Notes: generated by a model from the letters alone, not told the origin. Positions 48,050 to 60,230 are shown, counted from the first letter of the stretch. The stretch: 64,000 nt of DNA from Euleptes europaea (GCF_029931775.1 NC_079325.1:39534673-39598672), one strand, 5' to 3'. Numbers and translations: made by a program.

Positions 48050-50580
48050 AGTTAGGGCCTGTTTTTTTCCATATCAAGCCCAACACTTTAGTTGCTGCAC
48101 TGCACAGATGTTTTTATTTGGATTGGCTTTTGGAAAGGGGCTTAGAATTTTGTGCAGTCATTGACCTCATTTGAATATATCTTTGTTTCTCTGAAATCTT
48201 GCTACCCACCCCAGGACCTTGGCTTTGTTGAATAAGGAGTCTTGATGGCTAGAGCTGGGGGGGCTGTGTCCAAATGACCTGATGAGTAACAGATTCTTCC
48301 AAGTGCCAAACAGTGTAAAACAAAGTGTGTTGATCTGCCCTGCCCAGGTACCAGGGGTGGCTAGCTGGTGGACTGTGTCAGATCTGGTTTCAGAGCAGTC
48401 TGGCTCTTTTCAGCCTTACATACCATAAATCAAGATGTAATAAAACATTGCCCCATTTTTCACTTGTAACGAAGAGACATTGTTTGGAAAAGTTGGGAGA
48501 TTCCACACTTTAATGTTGCATCTCCTTCCAGGTTTTGTATGTCATGCCCTGGCTCTGCCTGAGCACATGTGCTCTGTAACTCTGATCACTTGTGCAAGTC
48601 AAGCTGCGCGCAACAAAATATACTTCTGGCCTGGAGAATAACGTTAACTCCCAAGAATGAAGAGGTTGGCCATCTCTCTGCATTAGGTGCAATAAGGGTA
48701 AGAATATTTATTGTAAAAAAATGCAAAATTTGTGGTCTGAGCTTGCTTTTTTTCTCCCCAGGGTTCACTTCATTACTGCTAGTTTTCTCTGGCAGCTGAG
48801 GGAGCTATTGGCAAAGGAGAATTATTCCCTCAATAAGCCAGCAAATGAGATCATTTTGGGGTTCTGGAGTCTGAAGAAAAGAGGCACTTGGGATTTCCCA
48901 TTCTTTGCTGTTGGGTGCCACTCTCTTGTCCTGCCTTAAATCATTGATGCTCCCTATTGTAGCTGTCATAAATTCTCTCCCCCCCCCTCACTGTAGTAGT
49001 TCTTGAGTGAGATTTCCTGCAGTCATTAAGCTGTGGTGTTTTGCTCTAAATAAAGCTGATGGACAATTGCAAGCAGTTGCTTTATGTGACGGAAGGACAA
49101 ATTTAAACAGAGCAGAAGGTTGGCATAGACTTTTCATAGGTCCCTGGTTGGTAGTTAATGTTACATAAGGGCTAATTCGGTGAGAGCATGGTGGGCCAGT
49201 CTCCACTTCCCTCCCTGAGTGGATCAACACAGCCTCCTTTGCCTCATCACCTGGAAGCCTTTTTTACTTCTCCTGTGTCCCAAGGCAAGTGGGTGTGAAT
49301 AAATCTGCACAAGAGACATTTGCATCTACTTTTGTGGAGGGGGGCAGGGAAGTATCTGTTAAGCAAATCCCAGGGCCACAGCCCCCAATCCTCTCTGTTC
49401 CTACTTTGCCTCTGGGTTGGCAGCTGGAGGGGCAGTTGATGGACTGAAGAGGATTTCATTTGGCCTTGTTGCCTCTGACTTACTGCCCTGCTGCTGATGT
49501 TAATAGGGTGAACTGTGATAGAGATGCTTTGAGATCTTAGCCACAACACAGGCAGAGCTACAGCTGCTTAGACATTTGGTGTCCTGACGTGAACCTGATT
49601 GTGTAACACTTGGAACTTCTTCATGGCCTTTCCTGTGGCACAAATGGCTGAAAATCTGCATTGCACATGCCTATGGGGCTGTATAGTGGTGAGAGAAACT
49701 GTGTTTTGAACAGAGATTAATCTCCTACCATTATCTTCCCCTCTAAAATTCTTTCTCTTGCTGCCTTGGGTAAATTATTGCGAACAAAATGGTATCTGAA
49801 CTGAAATATCAAGTTACTCAGTCACCAGGGTCCAGTTCCTTCCCACGCAACTTGGCCAGAACCACAAGTGACGAGATCAGAGCCTGGCAGCAGTGGGGTG
49901 GGTGGGAGGGAAAACCTTGTTGTGACGATCCATCATCAGGGTATGTAGGGGGTGGGTGAGGGGAGAGTCCTTCCTTCAATAAGCTAAAACCTGCAAGGTA
50001 AAAAAGCATTCAGACAAGGAGCTAGCAGGCCTGGTGAATCTGTGGGCTATCTTTTTATGATCTGGGGAGGTCTTACCTTAGGTTCCTTTACTTGTGCAAT
50101 AACTTCTTGCTGGGATCTGGAGAACAGACTTTTAATTGGCAACACCACAGGTTTGGAACTGGCTGCCCAGGGTGACGTGCGAGGAAGGCTTTAGTATTGG
50201 AGTAAAATTTTTGTTTCTTCAGACATTCTCAATGAAAAGAGGTTCAATTTGGATGAACTGTAGCTTTTAAGCTCATGAAAAATGAATAAACTTCACAAAT
50301 AAAGTAAGCAGTGAAGCCTTCAGATGGGCTGGTGGCTCCTTTGTAAATATCATTAAAGGAACCAGGGGGAACTGAGGATATAATGCAGGAAGGAGGGAAA
50401 TCAGCATCTTTCCTTCACTCTCCCCTATCTACAATGGCAGCAGAGATACAATAATAAAAAGCCCATTTTCTGCCCTTAGAATAGTACCCCAAAATCTGCT
50501 AGCTGAGGTCGATTGTCTCACCTAACTGATGGCTCTGTGGAAGACCTTGGCTTATAATGGAGCAAAGATTAAATCAGCAC
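48050..50580. other. SCAI intron 2, nothing recognised
   Basis: No exon, RNA gene or clear repeat was identified in these 2.5 kb. Confidence 0.4.
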
Positions 50581-50584
50581 TGAG

Positions 50585-50790
50585 CCCGCGAGGTGCAGTG
50601 CTTAGAATGCTGGAGTTGGACCAGGGAGGCTACATCCAAATCACCAAGCAACCGCAAAGCTCATTGAATGATGTTCGGCCAGTCAGTCAGCCTGCCTTAA
50701 AAGGCTGTTATGAGGGTAAAATGTAGGAGCAGGAGAAACATGCTGCACTACCCTGGAATCCTTGGAAGAGAGGCAGGATATAAATGTAAT
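50585..50790 (+). mobile_element. tRNA-derived SINE
   Basis: GCCCGCGAGGTGCAGTGCTTAG (A-box-like), GGAGGCTACATCCAAATCAC, then GGCTGTTATGAGGGTAAAAT and CTTGGAAGAGAGGCAGGATA. Confidence 0.65.
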
Positions 50791-50799
50791 AGCTTTTTC

Positions 50800-51350
50800 A
50801 GCACACATTATTACCTTCGTAGTGGTAATTATATTATTAAAATCTACTTCTTGTGGTGTTCTTAGAGGAGCTTGAATGGGCTACTCTGTTTTTCCCGAGC
50901 AGTCTATGGAGCTGGACATACTCACTTTGGCAACAGAATCACATCACATGTTTTTAGATGACTGTGGGTTGTACTCATAAGGGTGATATTGACAGAAGCA
51001 TTGTGGGTAAGTCTCTAGAGGTAGTGGTGCTAATCTGTTTGGCAAACTGGATGGGTCATCTACAGTCCCAAGACTCGCTTTTTTCCTCAAGCTTCAAACA
51101 CAGTTAAAATAACACACAGGAACTCTCAAAAAGTCTCTTGCCGACCTGCAAACAACCACTTGCCTGGATGCATGTGGCAAGTGAAATTTGTTTCCAGGCA
51201 TTGTGGTAGTGGAGCCTTTAAAAATGGAAAGTTTGGGGATTATTTCCCCCCCCCCACCCCAGGATGTCTCTAACAAATGCATGAAAGCAGTTAGGCTTGA
51301 TCTGGCCAGAGTACAGTAATGGTTCAGGACTTTCCAGTTCATTGACAACT
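50800..51350. other. SCAI intron 2, nothing recognised
   Basis: No supported feature apart from a C run near 51250. Confidence 0.4.
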
Positions 51351-51354
51351 ACTC

Positions 51355-51560
51355 AATCCCTTCTCCTGTAAAGCACATGATTTGCATACAGAAGAACCCA
51401 GTTTCAACCTTTGGTCTGAGAATAAGTTTCTCAGGGAGCAGGTTTTGAAGATATTTCAGTGCCCTAGATCCTGGAGAGTTGCTGCCAGACAGAGGAGACA
51501 ATACTGGGTTAGATGAACCAATAATTTGATTCTGTATAAGGCAGCTTCTTACATTCGTAT
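51355..51560 (+). mobile_element. tRNA-derived SINE with LINE-type tail, diverged
   Basis: AAGCACATGATTTGCATACA, CCAGTTTCAACCTTTGGTCT, GATCCTGGAGAGTTGCTGCC, then GTATAAGGCAGCTTCTTAC. Confidence 0.75.
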
Positions 51561-51726
51561 GATCCATAGTTTTTCGTCTGCTACAGCCTCAACTTGCAGC
51601 TGAGGGAAGAGGAGGGAGCCAGTGCAGTCTCACCCTGGAATATACAGATTGCATGTGGCCTAGAGTCATTTTTTTAACCTGGGAAATGCTGAGTTGTTCC
51701 TTAGTCTGTATTCTGCACTTCTTTAA

Positions 51727-51880
51727 GAAAGCCACTGTGATATAGTGATTGAAGTACTGGACTCGGATCTGGGAGACCCAAACTTAAATTCCCACTCTGT
51801 CATGGAATCTTCCTGGGTGATGTAAGCCACTTTGGGTCCCCATTGAGGAGAAAGGGTATAAATTTGAAGTAAAAAAAATC
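51727..51880 (+). mobile_element. tRNA-derived SINE
   Basis: GCCACTGTGATATAGTGATTG, CGGATCTGGGAGACCCAAAC, GTAAGCCACTTTGGGTCCCC and ATTGAGGAGAAAGGGTATAA. Confidence 0.85.
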
Positions 51881-52149
51881 TAGCATGTTCTTTTTGGCAG
51901 TACAAACGTATGTGTGGGCACAGCTGAGAGGGTTGAGCAGAGTTTTGTGCATGTAAAGTATATTTGCTCATGGCCAAGATAAACATTACCTAGCAATTTA
52001 TGCCTGTCAAGGGAGATCAGCTGAGCTTGGCCACAGGATAAATCAATGACATGTATCATTATGGCTTCCTGAGGATGTTGGGCGGGACAGTTAATGTAGT
52101 CTAGAGAGACAGTGTCTTAGCGATATGGCAGGTCTTGGATGGATTTTTT

Positions 52150-52345
52150 TTAATATTGAAGTTTAGTCTTTTTTTAAAAAAATAATTTTATTCATTTTTT
52201 TAAAAGGTACAAAAAAAGGAAAAAGACAGGGAAATTTTTTACAATAACGTTTTGTGTTCATGCTCGTCAAAACCCATCTATATTTCTGCTTTTATTGTTA
52301 TTGTTATTGTTATTCTTGGTCTTTTGGGGATACAGAAAAGTGAAG
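52150..52345 (-). mobile_element. AT-rich LINE 3'-like insertion
   Basis: T-rich runs with AATAATTTTATTCATTTTTT, then TATTGTTATTGTTATTGTTA, resemble a reversed LINE tail. No duplication was resolved. Confidence 0.4.
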
Positions 52346-52569
52346 GGGAGGTGTAGAGCATGGGGAATAGGGGAATGGTACTTGTGCTATGGCCCTTCAA
52401 CCCCCATCTGGTTTTGTGCCTGGTAGTATTTCATGTAAACCTACACAACTCATTACTAAGTTTTTGTTCTAAAGTGCTGTCTGTTTATAAAAGATGTTTA
52501 ATCTCATTTTCCTAGTGGTACAGTGGTGACAGTAGTGGTAACAGTAGAAACTAGGAAAACCTGTTTGGT

Positions 52570-52760
52570 CCATGACATGAGAGAATAAGAACAACCTTGC
52601 TGGATCAGTCCAAAGATTTTGTAGTCCAAAGTTCTGTCCTCAACTGTGGCTAGCCAGATGCTTCCAGCTAAAAGTCTCAACAAGGCATGAAGGCAGTAGC
52701 CCTTCCCTGTTGTAACATCTCTATCATTGTGTGTTCAGGATGTACCTTATCTTCACAATG
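52570..52760 (-). mobile_element. L2/CR1-like LINE 3' end
   Basis: AGAATAAGAACAACCTTGCT, GGATCAGTCCAAAGATTTTG, TGGCTAGCCAGATGCTTCC and CAACAAGGCATGAAGGCAGT are the reversed 3' terminus. Confidence 0.8.
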
Positions 52761-52879
52761 AAGCTCCAGTTTGCTGATTGGTAGAGAGATTAATTTGTTA
52801 GTGTTCACCAACAGATCGATTGGAACATTATTTCATTGGGCCAACATACAAGTGTGCAAAAAAAAGAAAAGAAAAGCTT

Positions 52880-53098
52880 GGGTGTGGCTAGCCTGATCTC
52901 ATTAGACCTCTGAAGCTAAGCAGGGTCGGCCCTGGTTAGTATTTGGATGGGAGACCACCAAGGAATACCAGAGTCACTATGCAGAGGAAGGCATTGGCAA
53001 ACCACCCCTGTTAGTCTCTTGCCTGGAAAACCCTACGGGGTCGCCATAAGTTGGCTGCGACTTGACAGCACTTCACACACACACAGGTCTTGAAAAGC
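52880..53098 (+). mobile_element. 5S-rRNA-derived SINE, near full length
   Basis: GCTAGCCTGATCTCATTAGA, CTGAAGCTAAGCAGGGTCGG, CTGGTTAGTATTTGGATGGG, AGACCACCAAGGAATACCAG (the 5S internal promoter region), then AGGAAGGCATTGGCAAACC and GGCTGCGACTTGACAGCAC. Confidence 0.93.
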
Positions 53099-53324
53099 AA
53101 TGTCACATTCAGATGGGCTGCCTGTAAAAAGCAATATGCATGTTCTTGCTGTTCAGATTATTTCACATTTCTGATGAAGTCTTTGCTGCTCTAGGTTGCT
53201 GTTGGAGAGCATTTGTTTGCATTCTGGTCATGGGAGAATAAAGCACTCTGTTTGTACCATGCTGAGTAATTGGAAGTGACACTGTGTGCAGCATGTATGG
53301 GAGGGGAATAATTGATTTAGTACA

Positions 53325-53505
53325 TTTTTACCCCACCATTCCCTCCAATGAACTTGGGGGGGGGGCATACTTAGTTTTCTCTCTACTCTTCCATTTTATC
53401 CCCGCAACAGCCCTGTGATGGATGGAGACTGGGGATTTGAGCCTGGGTTCCTCTGGCCGTAGTCCATCACTCTAAGTACTGTGCCACGCTGGTTCTATGG
53501 ATTGA
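53325..53505 (-). mobile_element. tRNA-derived SINE, minus strand
   Basis: TTTTACCCCACCATTCCCTC, CTCTTCCATTTTATCCCCGC, AACAGCCCTGTGATGG, GGATTTGAGCCTGGGTTCCT and ACTGTGCCACGCTGG. Confidence 0.8.
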
Positions 53506-53509
53506 CTCC

Positions 53510-54395
53510 CTTTGCCAGAAGCCATATTACAACTGCTTCTAGGACAAATGTTTGATCCCTGGTTTGAACCCTTCTGTCAGGAGCAGGCCAGGAAGACAGT
53601 TTATGGTTGTGCTCCCAGGTGTTGTTTTGCAGTTCTCTCCAAGGCCCGTCCGTGCCCCGTGTTTAGACTTCCTAGAGTCCTTCATAAATTCCTTTAGTGT
53701 GGGAATTGCCAAGTACTCCTTCCTGCCTCTGGGAGGGGGGTTGCCTGGATTACTGGTTATCTCCTTTTGCTTTTCCATATATGCCATGTGCCGCCTTAGC
53801 CCCTTACTAGTGTCATTCTGAATATGGCTTCTGTAACCTGTCGAATCTAATCAATAAAACTGCTTTCGTGGACTTGCCGTCTACTGGAATCTGTTTATGG
53901 GTTTGCTGCAGGGCTAGAGCTCACACCTTCAGGCTAATATAAGTGTGTATCTTTTGGTAGCTTTCCTGTTGAAATCATGCGGGCTGGATCTGTGCAGGTT
54001 TAATATTCCTTGATCCTTCCATGGTTACTAGGTCCGGTAGTATTCTTTTTGGGATTTAGCTATACATCTTCCAGAAAGCTTTCTAAAGTGAACTGCCTTC
54101 TGAAAAAGCAAAAATTTTCCCCAGTGCTCTGATGCTGTCCAGGAACTTGGCTGCTCTAGGCATGCATTTCCTGACTGCTTGAGGTAAGGGGGCAGGGCTT
54201 GGCTTTGCCACTAGCTAACCTGGCTACTTGCCACTTGATGTTCATAAGATGGAGTTGGCTGGCTTCCCCTTCTGTAATATGAGGACAAGCCAGCATAGAG
54301 TGCCTTAGCTTCTTGAGCAGAGATTCTCATGTAATGGGAGATGCTGAATTGTTATAGCCCTGCTATAATACCTGGTGTCCTTGGAATGACAGCTG
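53510..54395. other. SCAI intron 2, nothing recognised
   Basis: Open frames at 53512-53821 lack splice sites and family features. Confidence 0.35.
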
Positions 54396-54399
54396 ATGT

Positions 54400-54610
54400 G
54401 ACATATGAAACTGCCACAGCACCGGCCCATCTAGCCAGGGATTGTCTGCCCTGGATCATTGAAGTTTTCCAAGATCTTGGGCAGAGAAATAATTTTTTAT
54501 TCCTGCTGACGTTTGAACGGGAGATTCCAGGGACTGTACCTGGGTCCTCCTGCATTGCAAAGCATGTCTTCTTTCAGTCAGCTGTTCTTCCCCCCACCCC
54601 TTCCAGATAG
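54400..54610 (-). mobile_element. tRNA-derived SINE, minus strand, diverged
   Basis: ACAGCACCGGCCCATCTAGC, TTTGAACGGGAGATTCCAGG, GGACTGTACCTGGGTCCTCC and TGCATTGCAAAGCATGTCTT form the reversed body and head of the type at 33290. Confidence 0.65.
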
Positions 54611-54814
54611 GCTGCTGGCAAACCTAGTAATAATGGTAGCTCTTCAGCGCCTCTGTTGTGTTTTTCAAAGCACTTCATGTGCCTAATAGTAAGAGTTGTT
54701 ATTTTAATGAGAGTTGAAAGGTGACTTAAAAATATTTGAGATTGATTATTTTTATTTAAAATATTTATATTCGATGTTCATATAGTGCTTCATTTGCAAT
54801 ATTTTTAATTTGTA

Positions 54815-55060
54815 CTTCTTTTATACCCTGCCTTTCTCCCCAATGGGCCAGAGTGGTTTACATCATACGATTCCCTTCCATTTTATCTTCACAAAACCCC
54901 GTGAGGTCGATTAGGCTTGGAACAGTATGTGTCGGTTCCAAGGTTATCCATCAAGCTATCTTGGTCTCCCAGATCATTCTAACTGCTGCTCAATCTTGGA
55001 CCTCTTAGCCACAGTCCTCTAAGATAAGCAGTATTATGTCTTGCTCAGGTGATGGGGTTA
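54815..55060 (-). mobile_element. tRNA-derived SINE, minus strand, diverged
   Basis: TTTTATACCCTGCCTTTCTC, CCCAATGGGCCAGAGTGG, CCATTTTATCTTCACAAAAC and CGTGAGGTCGATTAGGCTTG, then diverged B-box sequence. Confidence 0.7.
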
Positions 55061-55304
55061 TGATTCAAATGAGGCTTGACCTGTAGAATTTCCCTTCTTG
55101 TGCCACTCCCCCCCCCTGTTTCACTTGTATTAGTAAAGCTCTTTTGTTGCCCTTGAATTCTTTTTGGAAACAGGAGTGCCATGGAATCTTGCCATGGAAT
55201 TCCACTTCAAGTAAAATTTGGTAGCTTGATATGATTCTTGGTACAGGAGGAAAACCTACATTGCCATCTTTAAGAGTGGATAGTTAAAAATTTCTTTCTG
55301 GATA

Positions 55305-55580
55305 CTAGGTTTTTTTTGCCTTCAAGTCACAGATGACTTATGGCGACCCTGTAGGGTTTTCAAGTCAAGAGACAATAGGAAGTGGTTTGCTATTGCTTGC
55401 CTTTGCATCACAACCCTGACATTCCTTGGCGATAGCCCATCCAAATACTAGGCAGGGTCAGGGCTGAGAGTGTGTGACTGGCCCAAGGTCACCCAACAAG
55501 CTTCCATGATGCAAGTGGGTATTTAAACCTGGATTTACCAGGTCCTTAACCACTACCCCACCTGCTCTTCATGGATACTG
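55305..55580 (-). mobile_element. Sauria-type SINE with 5S-SINE-like middle
   Basis: At the left the Bov-B-like tail (CAAGTCACAGATGACTTATGG) leads to GTGGTTTGCTATTGCTTGCC, then a piece with CATCCAAATACTAGGCAGGG from the 5S SINE. After that come TGACTGGCCCAAGGTCACCC and TATTTAAACCTGGATTTACC, a reversed tRNA-type head. This looks like a composite SINE. Confidence 0.7.
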
Positions 55581-56925
55581 GTTTAAAGCATTAGAATCTA
55601 ATTATGTAGTGACTGAATCAAATGCAACCTTTCAAGTGGGAAAAAGGTGTAGATCAGGTTAGTGTGGAGACTCAGATGGCATTGCTGGTAACCTTTAACC
55701 CTTGAGAATGGGCTGTACAAGAGGTCATGAACTGCAGTGTATAGGATCTTTGAGGGTCAAAGACCTGACAAATGTATGATTGTTAGAGACAACATAGGGT
55801 TGAAAGCGTATAGGGAAGAGGATGGGGGTTGCCTTTTTCTGAGTTTCCGTTTAGCTTAATACAGTTGCTGTATTGACCTCAGATGGTATAGCATGCAGCA
55901 TAAGAAGGCTTTGTTTATATTCTTTTGCTTCCGCCTGCAGAGAATGCATGGACACAGCTAGTGGCCTAGCTGTCTGACAGCTAGCCTGCCACACAAGTTG
56001 CGGATGCCTTTATGTCGGGACAATGTGGGTGGGTCACAGTGGGTCATGGCTACAATGGTGAGTGTGTGTTGGTGGTCCTCTCCTTAAATGGAGCTGAGCT
56101 GTCATTTATATGTTCCGAGTGAACAAGCCAGACCTCAATAAAGTAGGCTTTCCCTCTACGTGGGAGCAACCACAGTTTCTGCTTGACAGTATGTAAACTT
56201 GTACTTGCGTGATAAAGTGTTAGTGCAAATTGGATTGTTCATATATACTGGAAGGGATTTTTATTATTGTAGTTGCACTTCTCAGGGCTGTTTAAGGTGT
56301 AGAAATTTATGCACCGAAGCCATGTATCAAATAGTTAACACTAATGTTGCATGTGGATGTTCAGACATCCCTCCAAGGAGTAGGATTGTACTTGTAGAGG
56401 AAGCTGCTTATATGAATAGAGGTGGATCTAGAGATCCTCCTCTACGCTAGTTCTCCCCACTTTAGCTGTGTTGTGAGAGAGAAGTTAATTTTAAAATATA
56501 TCCTCCTGTACACATACAATTTTCCACGTGGGTGACTGGAGCAAAATAATTATTAGGATGTTGGATCGCAGTAATTATAACAACAGAGTCTCCCTGAGAA
56601 TGTCATGGTGGCAGTAGCTCTTGGGGGAAAAGAAGACGTTAAGTGGGGAAGAGCCATGCTGTGCTGATGCTAGCAGGGGCTGGTTAGTGCTGCCTGCTAG
56701 TGACATAAGTTTGTCACAGGATCTTGAGTTAAAAAAAGACAAGGTGGTATGTTTGCTTGTTGTGTATCCTTTCTTCTGCAAAGTTCAACAATTTAACTGG
56801 AAGGGACTATAAGGTCATCTAGTGTTGCCTTCACATCCAATCGTATTTACACTTGCAATCTAGATCTTAGCATACTGTAAATATAGAGTACATGTACTGC
56901 AAAAATGTGCTTTCTTGCAGAATAT
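55581..56925. other. SCAI intron 2, nothing recognised
   Basis: No exon or repeat supported. The 83-codon frame at 56199 has no family features. Confidence 0.35.
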
Positions 56926-56929
56926 TAAT

Positions 56930-57150
56930 TCATTTATACCCCACCTTTCTCCCCAGTGAGTACCCAAAACTGCTTACATAATTCTCTTCTCCGTTTTATT
57001 CTAACAACAATCCTGTGAGGTAGGTTAGGCTAAGAGTGTGTGACTGGCCCAAGGTCGCTCAGTGCGCTTCCGTGGCACAGGTGAGGATTTGAACCTGGGT
57101 CTTCCAGGTACTGTTCAGACACTCTACCTCTATACCATAGAATAGTGTCC
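56930..57150 (-). mobile_element. tRNA-derived SINE, minus strand
   Basis: TTTATACCCCACCTTTCTCC, ATTCTCTTCTCCGTTTTATT, ATCCTGTGAGGTAGGTTAGG, CTGGCCCAAGGTCGCTCAGT and GATTTGAACCTGGGTCTTCC. Confidence 0.85.
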
Positions 57151-58849
57151 ATCTGGCTCAAGTGAGCAAGCCAAATTATGTTGAAAGGAATAAATAAATC
57201 CCTAGGGTCACTGGCCACTTAAATTTCTTCCAGACCCCAAATATGACAACTTGTTTAGAACTTGTTAAATCTTTTAAAGGAATGGGTAATGTTGCTACTG
57301 ATTATGTTAGTTTGATATTGTGTAGGAATTTCATGGGGGCTGTTGACAGAGATGGAATGGAGAAAGGCAGAAAGAACATCAGAAGGGACAAAAGGGGTAG
57401 AAATTGAGATTTGCAGTTGAGACTAGGATAAACCAGGCAGAGGGGTAGAAATGTCCTGGGGAAACACTCATGAAGATGGGTGGAACTTCTTGCTAATAAA
57501 AGAGGCCAGGGAGGTAGTGTTCACTCCCCAATATCACCTTGGCAATATTGCCTGTGAGGAAAAACCAGGGGGAAATAGCTCCAGCCTGTAGATATTAAAC
57601 TTAAAGCCCCCTACTCTATTTGGAAGGGGACTTTCAGTCTAATACCGCTAAATTCTCTCCCTGGCAAATGCTGTCTAAAACCTTGTATGATTAGCTTAAC
57701 GATTAGCTTAATTCTTGCCTTGTTGAATCTTCATCTTCCACATGTCCTTTGTCTAGCTTAACGATGTCAGCATGTCAGATGAATCCTATTGCATACAGGT
57801 GGCTGTTCTTGTGTCTCTGGATATGTCCTGAGAGACATTCCTGGTACAGATGTATCCTCAAGATACATCACAGAACAAAAAACACAGGAATAGAAAACCG
57901 TCCTTGCTTAGACAGGGCATCAAAGAATCATGTTCTACTCTCTTTCCCCAAATCACTCTTCCACCAGGAAGTGGGAGGTCATCTTGCTCTTGGCATGCCC
58001 CCTTTTCAGTTGTCTAAATTCTGTGGTCTTAAGACCTCTGTCAGGTTCTGGACCCTTGAACCAATTAGCCACAACTTTTTTGTACTTTAGTGCTGTGTGT
58101 TTGGGCCAAATCTTGTTGCTATAAGCTGGAGCAGTTTATGACTTTAAAAAATGTTTTAAAAGCAGATCATGTAACACACACATGTAACAGAAGGAATGGA
58201 GTCTGTAACTATATCCTTCCGGCCAACTGCCTCTCTCAGGCATGTCAGCAGTGAAACGCTGGCAGCCGCAGTAAATGCAGACACTTTTCAGTTGGTCCCT
58301 TTGTAGCTGGTAAGTGCATTGAGGTTCATAGATCTCCACTGAAAAAGCTAACATCTTTCCAAATGAACTGACAAGGGTTAAGATATAATCTAGTCTATGT
58401 CTGTGCTGCAGGTTAATTCTGGTTGGCATGGTGTCGGTTTTCATTCTTAGCCTTAGAGTATGTTTGTATCTGCTCACTTGCTTCTTCCTGGGCCTCCAGT
58501 TTTGGAAGCACCGTCTCTTTGTTAACTGCAAAGCCCAGCAGTCTTAGAGGAAATAAAAGGCAGGCAGTGAGAAGGAGTAGCTAAGTTGGTACGGATGTCT
58601 GTGAAGGCATTCAGGTGGCTAAGTTCTGAAATTCTTGCTGCTACCTTTTCAGATATTCGCTATTTCAGTCTTTTAGATACTACCTTTTTAAAGCTGATAT
58701 CTGTTTGTGAAATCTAGAAAATTGGACTCTGTAAAAAGGGCAACATCTACAGCATTACAAATGTGCTTACTATACCACTAACTGATACTTTTCTGTTTAA
58801 AAGGCACTAGGGCACACCTACATTAAACTTCCATCTGGTCTATACTAGT
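57151..58849. other. SCAI intron 2, nothing recognised
   Basis: Long frames on both strands (57749-58090, 58136-58531) have no domain and no splice support. Confidence 0.35.
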
Positions 58850-59060
58850 CACTGGCTGTTACCGCACTAGGTATCCCCAGCGATGTATTAAGAGTTTGGA
58901 AATGTTATAAAAAATACTGTTCGCACTTTGTTTGGCCCCTTTAGCTGTGAAGACATCTTCCAACCATTTTTTAGCCGTGGCATCCAAAAGCGATGTTTTT
59001 TATAACATTTCCAAACTCTTGATACATCGCTGGGAATACCTAGTGCGGTAACAGCCACTG
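58850..59060. mobile_element. stem-loop MITE with 70-bp inverted arms
   Basis: Arms 58850-58919 and 58991-59060 are near-perfect inverted repeats (CTGGCTGTTACCGCACTAGG against CCTAGTGCGGTAACAGCCA) around a 71-bp loop. The end CAGTGGCTGTTACCG looks hAT-like, but no target duplication is seen. Confidence 0.75.
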
Positions 59061-59109
59061 TCTTCCCCCTTCCTGGGAATTGTAGTTTGTTGAATGAAAG
59101 GGCCTTGGC

Positions 59110-59390
59110 TCAGTTGTAAAACCCTGTTTTGCATGCAGCATGTCTCACATTCAGTTCTCAACATCTGTAATTAAAAGGGTCTTGGATAGCAGGTATTGGG
59201 GAAGATCCCTCTGCCTGAATGTCTGGAGAGCTGTTGCCTATCAAGCAAAGTCAATACTGATCTACTTAACCAATAGTCTTGCTCAGTATGAGGATGAGAA
59301 ATCCCTGTTAAACATTCTAAAGGTCTTAGGGTACCCTGTGTCATACTCGCCCAGTTAACAGGCCCTCTATGGTGTAAATAAACAGTACTT
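59110..59390 (+). mobile_element. tRNA-derived SINE with LINE-type tail, diverged
   Basis: TGGCTCAGTTGTAAAACCCT, TTTGCATGCAGCATGTCTCA, GTCTGGAGAGCTGTTGCC and GTCTTGCTCAGTATGAGGAT. Confidence 0.75.
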
Positions 59391-59869
59391 CAGATTAGCT
59401 TGTTATTATATATGCTATTGCCACTGGAAACATTCAGTTTCCCCCCTGGAACATTATGAGCTGTTGTGTAAGGGATATGAGTTGTGTTTGCGGAAAAATG
59501 TCAAGAAAGGTGGCGTCTACGTGCAAAATGTCCTTCATTATGACAGCTGGTGCTATCTGCTGAGGAAGACTTGAACAGAGCAAGAGTCACTAGAAAGTGT
59601 GATTTGCTGTGGTGTCATAGTCCGTGGAATCTGTACTACCAAATGTCAGTAGTGGGCATGTTTTCCCCTCATTATGAAGTTTTACTCCCCTTTCCCTAAT
59701 CTGGCTGGTAGCCATTCATTTGCATGAGAGGAAAATAATGGGTGGACTGAGGCACCATTAGACTAATGACTGAACTATCCCAATGCCATAATGACATCAT
59801 GTTACAAATCAGGCTTGAACCTGTCTGCATAGCCTGTTTTTTTAAGATCTGTATCTTGGTGACTTCACC

Positions 59870-60062
59870 TGGATGGCCCAGGCTAGCCTGATCTTGGAAG
59901 TTAAGCAGGGTTTGTCCTGGTTACTATTTGGATAGGAAACCACCAAAGAAGTCCAGGGTTGCTATGCAGAGGTCGGCGGTGGCAAACCACCTTTGAAGTC
60001 TCTTGACTTGGAAACACTATGGGGCTGCCATAAGTCGGCTGTGACTTGACGGCACTTTCCAC
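59870..60062 (+). mobile_element. 5S-rRNA-derived SINE
   Basis: GGCTAGCCTGATCTTGGAAG, TTAAGCAGGGTTTGTCCTGG, GCGGTGGCAAACCACCTTTG and GTCGGCTGTGACTTGACGGC. Confidence 0.9.
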
Positions 60063-60104
60063 CATCTTGGTTTCATGGATGCTCGGTAGGCAGGCACATG
60101 ATCT

Positions 60105-60230
60105 AGCAACTTGGAAACGAAGAGGTCCAGATCTGGTCAGTGCCTGGATGGGAGCCCTCTTAGGAATCCCCTTATTTATACTGCCATGGGTTCTATAAGG
60201 GAAGGATGGTGGGATATAAATGTAACACAA
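60105..60230 (+). mobile_element. 5S-like SINE with a different 3' tail
   Basis: AACTTGGAAACGAAGAGGTC, CAGTGCCTGGATGGGAGCCC is a diverged 5S-type head. Instead of the usual tail it runs to GGTGGGATATAAATGTAACA, a tail like the LINE/SINE ends at 50790. Confidence 0.5.

Noticed and set aside
52880-53098. Possible functional 5S rRNA gene
   Set aside because: Only the internal 5S region is similar, and the unit continues into a SINE body and tail repeated elsewhere in the window.
58136-58531. 131-codon minus-strand open frame in SCAI intron 2
   Set aside because: No recognisable domain, no splice support, and low-complexity basic start. Likely chance.
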